A DNA stretch of 64,000 bases, taken from positions 62,001-126,000 of the forward strand of contig WGCA01000016.1 in the NCBI GenBank assembly GCA_015494065.1. The letters run 5' to 3'. The stretch comes from Thermodesulfobacteriaceae bacterium. Lineage in GTDB: Bacteria; Desulfobacterota; Thermodesulfobacteria; Thermodesulfobacteriales; Thermodesulfatatoraceae. A program made the translations under genes and the position numbers. Under the pieces are notes generated by a model. The model was not told where the DNA came from. It did no database searches and saw nothing but the letters and a program-made list of their open reading frames with translations. Within the stretch, counting starts at the first letter, position 1. Every line of letters begins with the position of its first letter. Positions 26,959 through 36,148 of this stretch are shown here, in pieces.

Positions 26959-27157
26959 AGTTCTACCTCCTTTCAGCTTATCCCCGTAAGGGGCAAGGCG
27001 GGCGGGTGAGGGAATAAAGATAGGGCAAAACTAAAATTATTTACCTAGGAGTCTTACAAACCTCCGTACGGTAAAAATACGCTTATATGAAAAGGCTTAC
27101 GCCTTAAATATCCCTTCACCGACCGCCTTGGCGGCCAGCTTTCACCCTTACGGGGTG
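26959..27157 (-). other. Structured leader between 6S RNA and rny
   Basis: About 200 bases without a gene. Read on the minus strand it holds a series of hairpins: CACCC/GGGTG with a CGTAA loop (about 27158-27144), GGCCGCC/GGCGGTC (about 27137-27122), AAGGC-GTAA-GCCTT (about 27105-27092), TTTACC/GGTAAA enclosing GGAG/CTCC (about 27075-27041), and CCCC-TTA-CGGGG (about 26992-26981) just before the rny ribosome binding site. None matches a riboswitch class I know. It could be an rny 5' untranslated region, a processed small RNA, or both. RNase Y mRNA leaders are plausible autoregulation sites, but that is inference. Confidence 0.45.
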
Positions 27158-27340
27158 CAAAAACCCCGGGGTGCCGTGTTAACCGGCCCGCACGAGACCC
27201 TTAACTGATAAGTGGGTGGCTCATCCTTCCTTACGGTTTCTCCGCCAAGCGGAGCATACCTCCAGAAGGAGAGGAGCCTCCCCTTGGTCTCGCTGTTGGC
27301 TCGGCGGGCTAATTGGTTAATCACGCACACCCCAGGGAAC
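27158..27340 (-). ncRNA. ssrS: 6S RNA
   Basis: On the minus strand CCCTGGGGTG (from 27337) pairs with CACCCCGGGG near 27163. The rod continues through CGTG/CACG, TTAACC/GGTTAA, GCCCG/CGGGC and CGAGACC/GGTCTCG. A large asymmetric internal bubble follows, then GGCTC/GAGCC, CCTTC/GAAGG and an apical CTCCGC/GCGGAG hairpin. A closed stem, a central promoter-like bubble and an apical arm within about 183 bases is the 6S RNA architecture, and the position directly after zapA is its classic location in Proteobacteria. 6S RNA sequesters RNA polymerase holoenzyme. The last stem ends in TTTTT, a likely terminator. The 5' strand overlaps the last codons of zapA. Confidence 0.85.
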
Positions 27341-27611
27341 CTCTCTCTATGTAATCGTCTATTTCAGCGGCCTTTTCCAACAAGGCCCGGCGCAGATCTT
27401 CCTGCTCTTTTTTTATTTTTACATATTCTGAAGAAATTTGTAAGAGCATCAGAACCGCCACCTTTAGAGGTGGCAGAAAGCGGTATTTTTGGGTAATTTT
27501 TTTTTCTTTTTCCTTCAAAATTTGTTGGATCTCCCGGACCATCTCTTCCGGCAGATCAGTCTTAAAAGAAAAAACCTGGTCTAATAATTCAAATTCTACT
27601 ATCCTTTCCAA
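27321..27611 (-). CDS. zapA: Cell division protein ZapA
   Basis: 96 residues. The N-terminal globular region (VEFELLDQVFSFKTDLPEE) and the C-terminal coiled coil (SSEYVKIKKEQEDLRRALLEKAAEID, read in two parts) match ZapA, which bundles FtsZ filaments at midcell. The start appears to be a TTG at 27609-27611, because no earlier ATG exists in frame and the zapB-like stop lies only three bases upstream. The gene directly precedes 6S RNA, as zapA does in many Gram-negative bacteria, which supports both calls. Confidence 0.8.
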   Translation of the reverse strand: MERIVEFELLDQVFSFKTDLPEEMVREIQQILKEKEKKITQKYRFLPPLKVAVLMLLQISSEYVKIKKEQEDLRRALLEKAAEIDDYIERGSLGCA

Positions 27612-27614
27612 GGA

Positions 27615-27845
27615 TTAGCCCTCGGCTGCTACCTGGTCAATCCTTTCTAACAGGTTCTTAACCCGGGTTTTGACCTCTTCTCTTTCCTGCTTCAAACGTT
27701 CAAGCTCCGCCTTCAAGGCCTCGTTTTCCCGTTCCTTGGTTGCTAAAGCTTCCTTTAAGCCCTCTTTTTCCTGGCGGAGCCTTTCTATATACCCAAGAAG
27801 CTTATTAAGCTTTTCTTCTAAAACCTGGATTTCGTGAAATTCCAT
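27615..27845 (-). CDS. zapB: ZapB-like coiled-coil cell division protein
   Basis: 76 residues from the ATG at 27843-27845, which has AGGAGGGG in front. Apart from the first few residues it is one continuous heptad coiled coil (LEEKLNKLLGYIERLRQEKEG onward in repeats), the form of ZapB, a FtsZ-ring associated protein that works with ZapA. It lies 17 bases after glmU and three bases before zapA. The coiled coil alone is not diagnostic, so the name rests on the zapA neighbour. Confidence 0.65.
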   Translation of the reverse strand: MEFHEIQVLEEKLNKLLGYIERLRQEKEGLKEALATKERENEALKAELERLKQEREEVKTRVKNLLERIDQVAAEG

Positions 27846-27862
27846 AACCCCTCCTCGCCAAC

Positions 27863-28849
27863 TTATTTGGGCCACACCGTCGCCGGAGGTATTACCATAC
27901 CTTCTAAGATGCTGCCCGCCCTTATCTTGGCCCAAGGACCAACGGTCACGTCTTTTAGATCACAGTGGCTTTCCACTACCACCCCTTCGGCCAGAGAAGT
28001 ATTTCCCCTTAAGGTTACCATGGGATAAATCACCACCCCAGGAGCCAGCTTGACCCGGCGTTCTAAATAAACGGTTTCTGGTTGTAAAAAACTCACCCCT
28101 TCAGCCATAAATTTGGCTCGCAACCTCTGTTGAAATAAATTTTCTACCCGTGCCAGTTCCCTCTGGCTATTTATCCCCAAAATCTCTTCTTTAAAAGGCG
28201 TCTTAAAAGCCACCACCTTTTTGCCCGCTCTTTGGGCGAGAGCGATGACGTCTGTCAGATAATATTCCTTTTGTACGTTGGCGGGGGAGAGCTGAGGCAA
28301 GGCCCAGAAGAGAAAATCTTTTTCAAACACGTAAGTGCCAGCATTTACCTCGCGCACCTCTTTCTCGTGGGAAGAGGCGTCTTTCTCTTCTACTATCTTT
28401 ACCACTTCCCCGGCAGTATCTCTAATAATGCGTCCGTATCCTGTTGGATCATCAAGCTCCGCGGTAAGGAGGGTCACGGTGGCCTTTTCTGTAAAATGTA
28501 GGCTCAGAAGGCCCTTGAGGGTTTCTGGGCTGAGCAGCGGTACATCCCCGCAAAGGACCAGCACCGCTCCGGAAAAATCCTTTAAAGCGTCCTGACAGAT
28601 AAGCACCGCGTGCCCAGTACCGAGTTGTTCTTTTTGGGGCACCAGTTCCACGGCGTAAGCTTTCACCTTTTCCTTGACCAGATGGGCCTTGTGTCCCACC
28701 ACTAACAATATTTTTTGGGGGTTAAGGTTTAGTGCGGTCTCTAAGACGTGAACTATCAAGGGCTCCCCGGCCAACAGGTGAAGCACCTTGGGCAAGGGAG
28801 ATTTCATCCGGGTACCCTTGCCTGCTGCCAGAATGATCACCGCCAGCAT
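27863..28849 (-). CDS. glmU: GlmU-type UDP-GlcNAc pyrophosphorylase lacking most of the acetyltransferase domain
   Basis: 328 residues against about 455 for bifunctional GlmU. The N-terminal uridylyltransferase is complete: LAAGKGTRMKSPLPKVLHLL, LGTGHAVL, VLCGDVPLLSPETL and VNAGTYVF. The left-handed beta helix begins (APGVVIYPMVTLRGNTSL, VVVESHCDLKDVTVGPWAKIR) but stops after about three coils, before the residues that bind acetyl-CoA. zapB starts 17 bases later, so there is no room for a frameshifted remainder. It should make UDP-GlcNAc or a similar UDP-sugar from the 1-phosphate, with acetylation done by another protein. The gene lies after the atp terminator. Confidence 0.85.
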   Translation of the reverse strand: MLAVIILAAGKGTRMKSPLPKVLHLLAGEPLIVHVLETALNLNPQKILLVVGHKAHLVKEKVKAYAVELVPQKEQLGTGHAVLICQDALKDFSGAVLVLCGDVPLLSPETLKGLLSLHFTEKATVTLLTAELDDPTGYGRIIRDTAGEVVKIVEEKDASSHEKEVREVNAGTYVFEKDFLFWALPQLSPANVQKEYYLTDVIALAQRAGKKVVAFKTPFKEEILGINSQRELARVENLFQQRLRAKFMAEGVSFLQPETVYLERRVKLAPGVVIYPMVTLRGNTSLAEGVVVESHCDLKDVTVGPWAKIRAGSILEGMVIPPATVWPK

Positions 28850-28863
28850 TAAAAACTCCCCAA

Positions 28864-28900
28864 TAAAAAAGGGGGGCTAGCTTGCGCCGCCCCCCTCCTT
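28864..28900 (-). terminator. Intrinsic terminator of the ATP synthase operon
   Basis: On the minus strand GGGGGGC (28895-28889) pairs with GCCCCCC (28877-28871) around an 11-base loop and is followed by TTTTTT. It stands about 20 bases after the atpC stop and just before glmU, so glmU needs read-through or its own promoter. Confidence 0.9.
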
Positions 28901-28918
28901 TTAGCCCTTGTTATTTGG

Positions 28919-29347
28919 TTAGCCGCCTCGGGCCTGACGGGCGTGTTCGGCCACTTTGAGCCGAACCAAGGCCCGTGCCAGGGCAGCCTGGGCCCGGGCG
29001 ATGTCTATCTGTTCTGCCTTTTGAGCGGCCTCCTGCAGACGCCTTTCTGCCCGCTCTTTAGCCCGCAACGCCCTTTCTACGTCGATTTCTTCCGCCTTTT
29101 CCGCTGCTTCGCAAAGGAAAGTGATTTTGTTCTCACTCACCTCGCAAAACCCACCACTAACCGCCAAAAACTCCTGCCGATCACCCACCCGATAACGCAA
29201 CTCGCCGATTTTGATGGCTGCCACCATGGGCGCATGATGGGCCATAACACCAAACTCGCCGGCCACTCCAGGTGCGGTAACTAAATCCACCTCTTCGCTC
29301 ACCACCAGGCGGTTAGGGGTTACGATTTCCAGAAAAATACGGGCCAT
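28919..29347 (-). CDS. atpC: ATP synthase F1 epsilon subunit
   Basis: 142 residues. The N-terminal beta barrel (LEIVTPNRLVVSEEVDLVTAPGVAGEFGV, in two parts) and the C-terminal helical pair (ERRLQEAAQKAEQID, ALARALVRLKVAEHA) match the epsilon subunit of the F1 central stalk, which can inhibit ATP hydrolysis. It is the last gene of the operon, two bases after atpD, and is followed by a strong intrinsic terminator. Confidence 0.95.
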   Translation of the reverse strand: MARIFLEIVTPNRLVVSEEVDLVTAPGVAGEFGVMAHHAPMVAAIKIGELRYRVGDRQEFLAVSGGFCEVSENKITFLCEAAEKAEEIDVERALRAKERAERRLQEAAQKAEQIDIARAQAALARALVRLKVAEHARQARGG

Positions 29348-29349
29348 TA

Positions 29350-30801
<1,452 letters not shown>

Positions 30802-30808
30802 TTACTGA

Positions 30809-31693
30809 CTATCCTTTAAGGGCTTCAGCACCGCCCACTATGTCCATCAATTCTTTAGTAATCGAGGCCTGACGCGTCTTGTTAAAAAGGAGCGTAAGAC
30901 TTTGCACCATATCACCACAAGCCCGGTTAGCGTTATCCATAGCTGTCATCCGAGCCGCCTGTTCGCTCACCGCCGTTTCTAACATGGCGGCGTAGATCCG
31001 GGTATTAATATAAAGGGGTAAAATCTGCTGAAAGAGCTCTTCTGGCTCAGGTTCATAAATATAGGACCCGGAAATCTTCTTTTTCTCCTCTTCCGGAACC
31101 TCTTCCTCCTCAACTGTAATGGGGAGCAACTTTTCCGTTTTGGGTATCTGACGCACTACATTAATAAAATATCCGTAAATAATGTAAGTTTCATCCACTT
31201 CGCCTTCTATAAAAGCCCGCATCGCCTCTCGCGCTATGGCCCGGGCGTTAAACATCTCCACCCGGCCCATCACGTCTTCGTAGCCTTTGCGCATAAAATC
31301 AAACTTGCGAAAATGCTGGACGCCTTTCTTGCCCACGCAGACCAGCGAGACCTCGCGCCCATTGGCCCGCTGCTCCCGCATAAACCGTTCGCACGTATTA
31401 ATCAGGTTGGCGTTAAAGGCCCCGCAAAGACCACGGTCTGCCGTCACCAGGATTATCTCTACCTTTTTGACCTCGCGCACCTGCATCAGCTCAAATTGCG
31501 CCGGATTCACCGCCCCTGCCGCCGAGAGCTGGGAGATAACCTCTTTAAACTTGGTAGCGTACGGGCGGAATTGCTCCACCCTTTCCTGGGCGCCGCGGAG
31601 CTTGGCCGCAGCCACCATGTTCATAGCCCTGGTAATCTGGCCGATTTTCTTAACCGCTTCAATCTTGCGCTTAATGTCTCTTAGGTTCGGCAT
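30809..31693 (-). CDS. atpG: ATP synthase F1 gamma subunit
   Basis: 294 residues. The N-terminal helix LRDIKRKIEAVKKIGQITRAMNMVA (read in two halves) and the C-terminal MTAMDNANRACGDMVQSL match the coiled-coil shaft of gamma, and ITADRGLCGAFN-type sequence (LVTADRGLCGAFNANL) is present. Gamma turns inside the alpha/beta hexamer. An acidic insertion around residues 195-215 (EEEEVPEEEKKK) is longer than in E. coli. Confidence 0.97.
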   Translation of the reverse strand: MPNLRDIKRKIEAVKKIGQITRAMNMVAAAKLRGAQERVEQFRPYATKFKEVISQLSAAGAVNPAQFELMQVREVKKVEIILVTADRGLCGAFNANLINTCERFMREQRANGREVSLVCVGKKGVQHFRKFDFMRKGYEDVMGRVEMFNARAIAREAMRAFIEGEVDETYIIYGYFINVVRQIPKTEKLLPITVEEEEVPEEEKKKISGSYIYEPEPEELFQQILPLYINTRIYAAMLETAVSEQAARMTAMDNANRACGDMVQSLTLLFNKTRQASITKELMDIVGGAEALKG

Positions 31694-31713
31694 CTTTCCT
31701 CACCTTATCCGGA

Positions 31714-33255
31714 TTAAGGTACTTCAACAGGCTCAACGTTATGCCTGGTCTTGAACTCTTCGTTAAACTCCTTGAAGGCCGCATGCATCTTTTCTTCCAA
31801 CTCAGGGCTTATTTCTTTTTTCTCTTTGATCTCTTTGTATATCTCTGGATAACGGGACTCGATAAACTCATAAAGCTCCCGTTCGTAATCAGCGAGTACG
31901 TCAAGGGGCATTTCGTCCAGATAACCCCGGGTACCGGCAAAGAGAATACAGACTTGTTTTTCCACCGGCAAAGGCTGATACTGTGGCTGTTTCAAGATTT
32001 CCGTCAACCTAGCCCCACGGTGCAGGACCCGTTGGGTAGCACGGTCAAGCTCAGAGCCGAACTGGGCAAAGGCCGCCAGCTCACGATACTGCGCCAGTTC
32101 CAGACGGAGGCGGCCCGCCACCTGTTTCATGGCCTTGATCTGAGCGGCACCACCGACCCGCGAAACCGAAAGCCCTACGTTAATCGCCGGCCTAATACCA
32201 GCAAAGAAGAGACTGGGTTCCAGGTAAACCTGCCCGTCAGTAATAGAAATAACGTTGGTGGGAATATAGGCTGAAACGTCACCTTGCAAGGTCTCAATAA
32301 TCGGGAGCGCGGTAAGAGAACCACCACCGTGTTGTTCGTTCAGTTTAGCGGCCCGCTCCAAGAGACGAGAGTGGTTATAGAAGATGTCTCCCGGATAAGC
32401 CTCACGGCCTGGAGGCCGCCGCAGGAGCAAGGACACTTCACGGTAAGCGTTGGCCTGTTTGGAAAGGTCGTCATAGATGATAAGAGCGTGTCGCCCCGTA
32501 TCCCGGAAATACTCACCCATCGCACAACCAGCATACGGAGCAATATATTGCAAGGTGGCCGGGTCAGAGGCACAGGCCGCTACCACCGTGGTGTACTCCA
32601 TGGCTCCGTGACGCCTCAAGACTTCCACGATCTGAGCCACAGAGGCCTTTTTCTGACCGGAAGCCACGTAAATACAATAGATATCACTGTCTTTCTGGTT
32701 AATAATAGAGTCGATCCCGATAGCCGTCTTACCGGTCTGACGGTCGCCGATGATCAATTCACGCTGCCCCCGACCGATAGGCGTCATAGCGTCGATGGCC
32801 TTAAGCCCCGTATACATGGGCTCGTGCACCGGCCGCCTCGCGATAATCCCCGGGGCCTTCAACTCTATTCGCCGGAACTCCTTGGTTTGAATAGGCCCTT
32901 TACCATCCAGCGGACGACCGAGCGGATCAACCACCCGCCCAAGAACAGCCTCGCCGACCGGTACCTCCGCGATACGCCCTGTTCGTTTGGCGATATCTCC
33001 CTCTTTAATCTTGGTGGCATCACCCATAATGGGGACACCAACGTTGTCGAACTCCAGGTTGAGAGCGATTCCCATCTCGCCACCGGGGAATTCGATGAGC
33101 TCCATCGCCTGGCAGTTACGGAGGCCATAGACACGGGCGATACCGTCACCTACCGAGATGACGACTCCCATTTCGTTAAGGTCTACCTTTTTCTCATACT
33201 CCTCGATCCGCTTCTTAATAAGATCACTAATTTCTTCTACTCTTATCCCCTGCAT
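31714..33255 (-). CDS. atpA: ATP synthase F1 alpha subunit
   Basis: 513 residues. The P-loop is [13 protein letters not shown] (about residues 170-182); [13 protein letters not shown] and [21 protein letters not shown] segments are conserved. Alpha forms the non-catalytic sites of F1. The ATG directly follows the atpH stop region with one-base overlap, and atpG begins 20 bases after its stop. No oddities. Confidence 0.98.
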   Translation of the reverse strand: MQGIRVEEISDLIKKRIEEYEKKVDLNEMGVVISVGDGIARVYGLRNCQAMELIEFPGGEMGIALNLEFDNVGVPIMGDATKIKEGDIAKRTGRIAEVPVGEAVLGRVVDPLGRPLDGKGPIQTKEFRRIELKAPGIIARRPVHEPMYTGLKAIDAMTPIGRGQRELIIGDRQTGKTAIGIDSIINQKDSDIYCIYVASGQKKASVAQIVEVLRRHGAMEYTTVVAACASDPATLQYIAPYAGCAMGEYFRDTGRHALIIYDDLSKQANAYREVSLLLRRPPGREAYPGDIFYNHSRLLERAAKLNEQHGGGSLTALPIIETLQGDVSAYIPTNVISITDGQVYLEPSLFFAGIRPAINVGLSVSRVGGAAQIKAMKQVAGRLRLELAQYRELAAFAQFGSELDRATQRVLHRGARLTEILKQPQYQPLPVEKQVCILFAGTRGYLDEMPLDVLADYERELYEFIESRYPEIYKEIKEKKEISPELEEKMHAAFKEFNEEFKTRHNVEPVEVP

Positions 33256-33806
33256 CAGGACACCTCACCCCTTATAATAGATTCTTTAAATTTTTCTAAC
33301 TGGGCCCGGATGGTGCCATCCAGGACCAGGTCGCCAACCCGTACCATTACCCCACCCAATACCTCCGGGTCTTTGACAATCTGAAGCACCACTTCACGCC
33401 CGATCTTTTTGGAAAGCGCCTCAGCCAGCGCCTTCTGCGTTTCCTCGTCCAGCTCGGTGGCCACCCGCACCTCCGCCCGGGCAATCCCAAGCTCCTCGTC
33501 CAGGAGGTGCTGATACATCTGGGCTATATCCCGGATAAAATGGATGCGACGCTTCTCCACCAGAAGACGTAAGAATTTGGCCACCGCCTCTTCAACGGCC
33601 AAGGCCTTAATAATATCTTCGATAATTTCCATTTTGAGGTCAGGAGGATAAATGGGACTCTCTAAGACCTCCAGAATCTCCGGCTGGGAGCCTAAAAAGT
33701 CCGACACCCGGTTAAGCTCCTCACCGTATTCCTTGGTCTTACCTTCGTCCTTGGCCGCTGCAAAAAGACCCCGCGCATACTTTAAGGCTACGATTGTCCT
33801 AAGCAC
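33255..33806 (-). CDS. atpH: ATP synthase F1 delta subunit
   Basis: 183 residues from a GTG start at 33804-33806 that overlaps the stop codon of the b subunit by one base. The N-terminal helical bundle ([23 protein letters not shown], in part) and the C-terminal [20 protein letters not shown] block are typical of delta, which joins the peripheral stalk to the F1 head. Overlaps on both sides indicate tight translational coupling. Confidence 0.95.
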   Translation of the reverse strand: MLRTIVALKYARGLFAAAKDEGKTKEYGEELNRVSDFLGSQPEILEVLESPIYPPDLKMEIIEDIIKALAVEEAVAKFLRLLVEKRRIHFIRDIAQMYQHLLDEELGIARAEVRVATELDEETQKALAEALSKKIGREVVLQIVKDPEVLGGVMVRVGDLVLDGTIRAQLEKFKESIIRGEVS

Positions 33807-34516
33807 TAGTGCACCACCCTTTCAATAAATTCTTTGACTAAACGCTTATGGTCTTCAGGGGTAATCTTTTCTTTAATGATTTGTTCCGCCAGCTTGACCG
33901 ACATTTCCGCCACTTCCTTACGCAGTTCCGCCCGCGCCTTTTCCAGCTCCTGTTGGACGTAAAATTCGGCCTGTTGCTTTATCCGTTCCGCTGTCTCGTG
34001 GGCCTCTTTAATGATACGCTCTTTTTCTTTTTGACCCTGTTCTATAAAGGCTTCCATGATCTTTTTGGCCTCTTCTTCCAAAGTGGCCAATTTCTTTTCA
34101 TATTCCCGGTACTTGGCCTCTGCCTCTGCCCGTTTTTCCGAAAGCTCTTTATACTCGTTCTCGATACCCTCGCGCCGGGAACGGAAGGTGTTGAGCAGAG
34201 GTTCACGCCCAAACTTGACCAGTATGATCACGAGGGCCAAAAAGTTTACTCCCCACCAGAGCAAATCCCTTAATTGCTGTTTAGTGACATGAGGCTTGAC
34301 CTCATGCGGCCCTCCTTCATGGATGTTGTGGGCCATTTCGGCGTGCTCGGCCTTATGGGCTTCGTGCGTGTAAACGTGTTGGGCTTCGTGGGCCGCCTTA
34401 CCAGCCTCTTCTACCGCCACCGCCCCGTGACCCGAAGCCGCTTCTTCTACCGCCCACACTGGAGACAGAAAGAAACAACCCCATAACAAAAGCAAACACA
34501 AAACGCGGCGTATCAT
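33806..34516 (-). CDS. atpF: ATP synthase Fo b subunit with signal peptide and histidine-rich N-terminal extension
   Basis: 236 residues, about 80 longer than E. coli b. Residues 1-22 look like a signal peptide (ending SPVWA). Residues 23-80 are polar and contain ten histidines in a repeating AHEA/THEA/EHAE pattern. A membrane helix follows (about 85-102, LLWWGVNFLALVIILVKFG), then the long b-type coiled coil. b subunits form the peripheral stalk holding F1 to the a subunit. If the signal works, the histidine-rich part is outside the inner membrane. Signal-bearing b subunits occur in related Desulfobacterota; the histidine-rich stretch is the odd part here. Confidence 0.9.
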   Translation of the reverse strand: MIRRVLCLLLLWGCFFLSPVWAVEEAASGHGAVAVEEAGKAAHEAQHVYTHEAHKAEHAEMAHNIHEGGPHEVKPHVTKQQLRDLLWWGVNFLALVIILVKFGREPLLNTFRSRREGIENEYKELSEKRAEAEAKYREYEKKLATLEEEAKKIMEAFIEQGQKEKERIIKEAHETAERIKQQAEFYVQQELEKARAELRKEVAEMSVKLAEQIIKEKITPEDHKRLVKEFIERVVH

Positions 34517-34938
34517 AAAGACCTCCCCAAAAGCTTCTGTGCAATAGAAAGGGCAAAGTTCTCAACCTGAGACTGCAACGCCTGCTTGACCTGTTGCAAC
34601 TGCTGGTTCAGTTGAGAAAGCATCTGGTTTTTCAGCTGCTCCGCCTCCTTGGTGGCGGCCTCTAAGATCTTCCTTTCCTCTTCCCGTCCCTGTCTTTTAA
34701 GCTCTTCCCTCTTCTGAGAGGCCTCCATCCTGGCCTCGTTAAGACGCTGGTGATACTGCTTAAGGGCCTCTTCCGCCCCTTTGGTAAAACGGTCTATCTC
34801 TTCCCGCAAACCGTCAAACTTCTGCTTCCGCTCCTTCAGGATCTGCATTACCGGTTTGATCAGGATGACGTTAAGGATGGCCGTCAGGATCAGGGCTTCC
34901 ACGATCTGGATAAAAAGAGTGATATCAAACTGCAGCAT
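34513..34938 (-). CDS. atpF': ATP synthase Fo b' (second b-type) subunit
   Basis: 141 residues with one N-terminal membrane helix (FIQIVEALILTAILNVIL) and a long charged helix ending in ALSIAQKLLGRSL. This is the usual form of the second peripheral-stalk subunit b'. Its TGA/ATG region overlaps the b subunit start by four bases. It is the first gene of the operon; the a and c subunit genes are not in this window and must lie elsewhere, a split arrangement known in several bacteria. Confidence 0.9.
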   Translation of the reverse strand: MLQFDITLFIQIVEALILTAILNVILIKPVMQILKERKQKFDGLREEIDRFTKGAEEALKQYHQRLNEARMEASQKREELKRQGREEERKILEAATKEAEQLKNQMLSQLNQQLQQVKQALQSQVENFALSIAQKLLGRSL

Positions 34939-34987
34939 CGATTAACCCCTTGCGTTGAAATTTACTGAATATCCATTCATGTTGGCG

Positions 34988-35016
34988 CTTTTACATCATT
35001 TCCCTACCGGTGTCAA
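34988..35016 (-). promoter_or_regulatory. Sigma70-type promoter of the ATP synthase operon
   Basis: On the minus strand a perfect TTGACA (35016-35011) is followed after 17 bases by TAAAAG (34993-34988), four of six matches to the -10 consensus. Transcription would start near 34981, about 40 bases before the first start codon. The rodA stop lies 65 bases upstream, so this separates the atp operon from the mre/rod operon. Confidence 0.7.
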
Positions 35017-35080
35017 TTGGCTTTTAAGGGTCAAAGAGGGAGCTTTAAGGAAAAAAACGCAGATTTTAGGGCACAACTGC

Positions 35081-36148
35081 CTATCTGAAGGCATATCGCT
35101 TACGAGAAATGCTCAAAATTAGCCCAATAGCTGCCATGTTGACCAGTACCGATGAGCCTCCGTAACTCAAAAAAGGAAGAGGAATGCTGGCTACGGGAAG
35201 CAGGTGCAAAATGCCGCCGATGTTAATAAACACCTCCCAGAAGAACATGCTCGCTATCCCGAAGCAAAGATAGCGCCCCAGGGGTTCCCGCACCTCACGT
35301 GCCAGCGAAAGCATCTGATAAATAAGTAGAAAAAACGCCAGGACCACCAAGCTGCTGCCGATAAAACCCCATTCCTCGGCCCACACCGCAAAGGCCAGGT
35401 CCGTATGTTTTTCCGGTAAATAATTGAGTCTGCTTGAAAGCCCCTCCTGGTAACCAAAGCCTTTGAGTCCGCCAGAACCTACGGCTATTAAGGCCTGAAG
35501 GATCTGATAACCCCGGTCCAGGGCAAAGGCTTCCGGATTTAAAAAGGCCTCCACCCTGGCCCGCTGATAAGGTTTTAAAATCTTCCAAAAGTAGGGACCG
35601 CAGGTCAACCCCACCAGCAGGCCCAAGGTCAAAATGGCAAGGACAACCCTCCTCGGCAATCCGGCTACCGCCAGGAAGGATAGGTAAATCAAGAAAAGCA
35701 TTCCGCCCTGGTCCAGGTCAGTGGCGGCTACCAGAAGAATCAAGGGAAAAGCCCAGGCAGAAAGATAGAGAAAACTTTTAAGCTCCAGGTGTTCTCCCTC
35801 GTTACGGTGCAAGACCAAAGCCGCCAAAACGATGAGGACCAGCTTGGCCACTTCCGAGGGCTGAATACTCACTCCGGGCAAATGTAACCACCGGGTATGC
35901 TTCCACGCCAGGAAAGAGAGGACAACCAACAAAACAAGGTATATAACAAAAATCAGCCGTACCGAGAGGATTTTTTGGTAATCAGAGAGGGCAAGTGCTA
36001 CCAGCACCACCCAGCCTAAACCGAACCAGAGGAGCTGTTTTTTAAATAGCATCCCACCCATGGTGGCACTTGCCTGGTTCAAGGCCCCCGCCAGAACGAG
36101 AAAAAAGGTGATCAACAATATAGACCAGCTCCATCTGGGCCACTTCAT
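35081..36148 (-). CDS. rodA: Peptidoglycan glycosyltransferase RodA (SEDS family)
   Basis: 355 residues with about ten membrane helices. The SEDS signatures are present: LPEKHTDLAFAVWAEEWGFIG, and near the end LLPVASIPLPFLSYGGSSVL. RodA polymerises glycan strands in the elongasome together with PBP2. Its ATG overlaps the mrdA stop by four bases (ATGA), coupling the two partner enzymes. It ends the mre operon; I see only a weak hairpin after it. Confidence 0.95.
   Translation of the reverse strand: MKWPRWSWSILLITFFLVLAGALNQASATMGGMLFKKQLLWFGLGWVVLVALALSDYQKILSVRLIFVIYLVLLVVLSFLAWKHTRWLHLPGVSIQPSEVAKLVLIVLAALVLHRNEGEHLELKSFLYLSAWAFPLILLVAATDLDQGGMLFLIYLSFLAVAGLPRRVVLAILTLGLLVGLTCGPYFWKILKPYQRARVEAFLNPEAFALDRGYQILQALIAVGSGGLKGFGYQEGLSSRLNYLPEKHTDLAFAVWAEEWGFIGSSLVVLAFFLLIYQMLSLAREVREPLGRYLCFGIASMFFWEVFINIGGILHLLPVASIPLPFLSYGGSSVLVNMAAIGLILSISRKRYAFR

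Noticed and set aside
27845..27863. A frameshift that would restore the missing C-terminal part of GlmU
   Set aside because: Only 17 bases separate the glmU stop from the zapB-like start, so the missing ~120 residues cannot be encoded there in another frame.
27600..27935. A 106-residue protein starting at 27935 upstream of zapA
   Set aside because: Its first 30 residues overlap the end of glmU and lack a site; the ATG at 27845 with AGGAGGGG begins a clean coiled coil.
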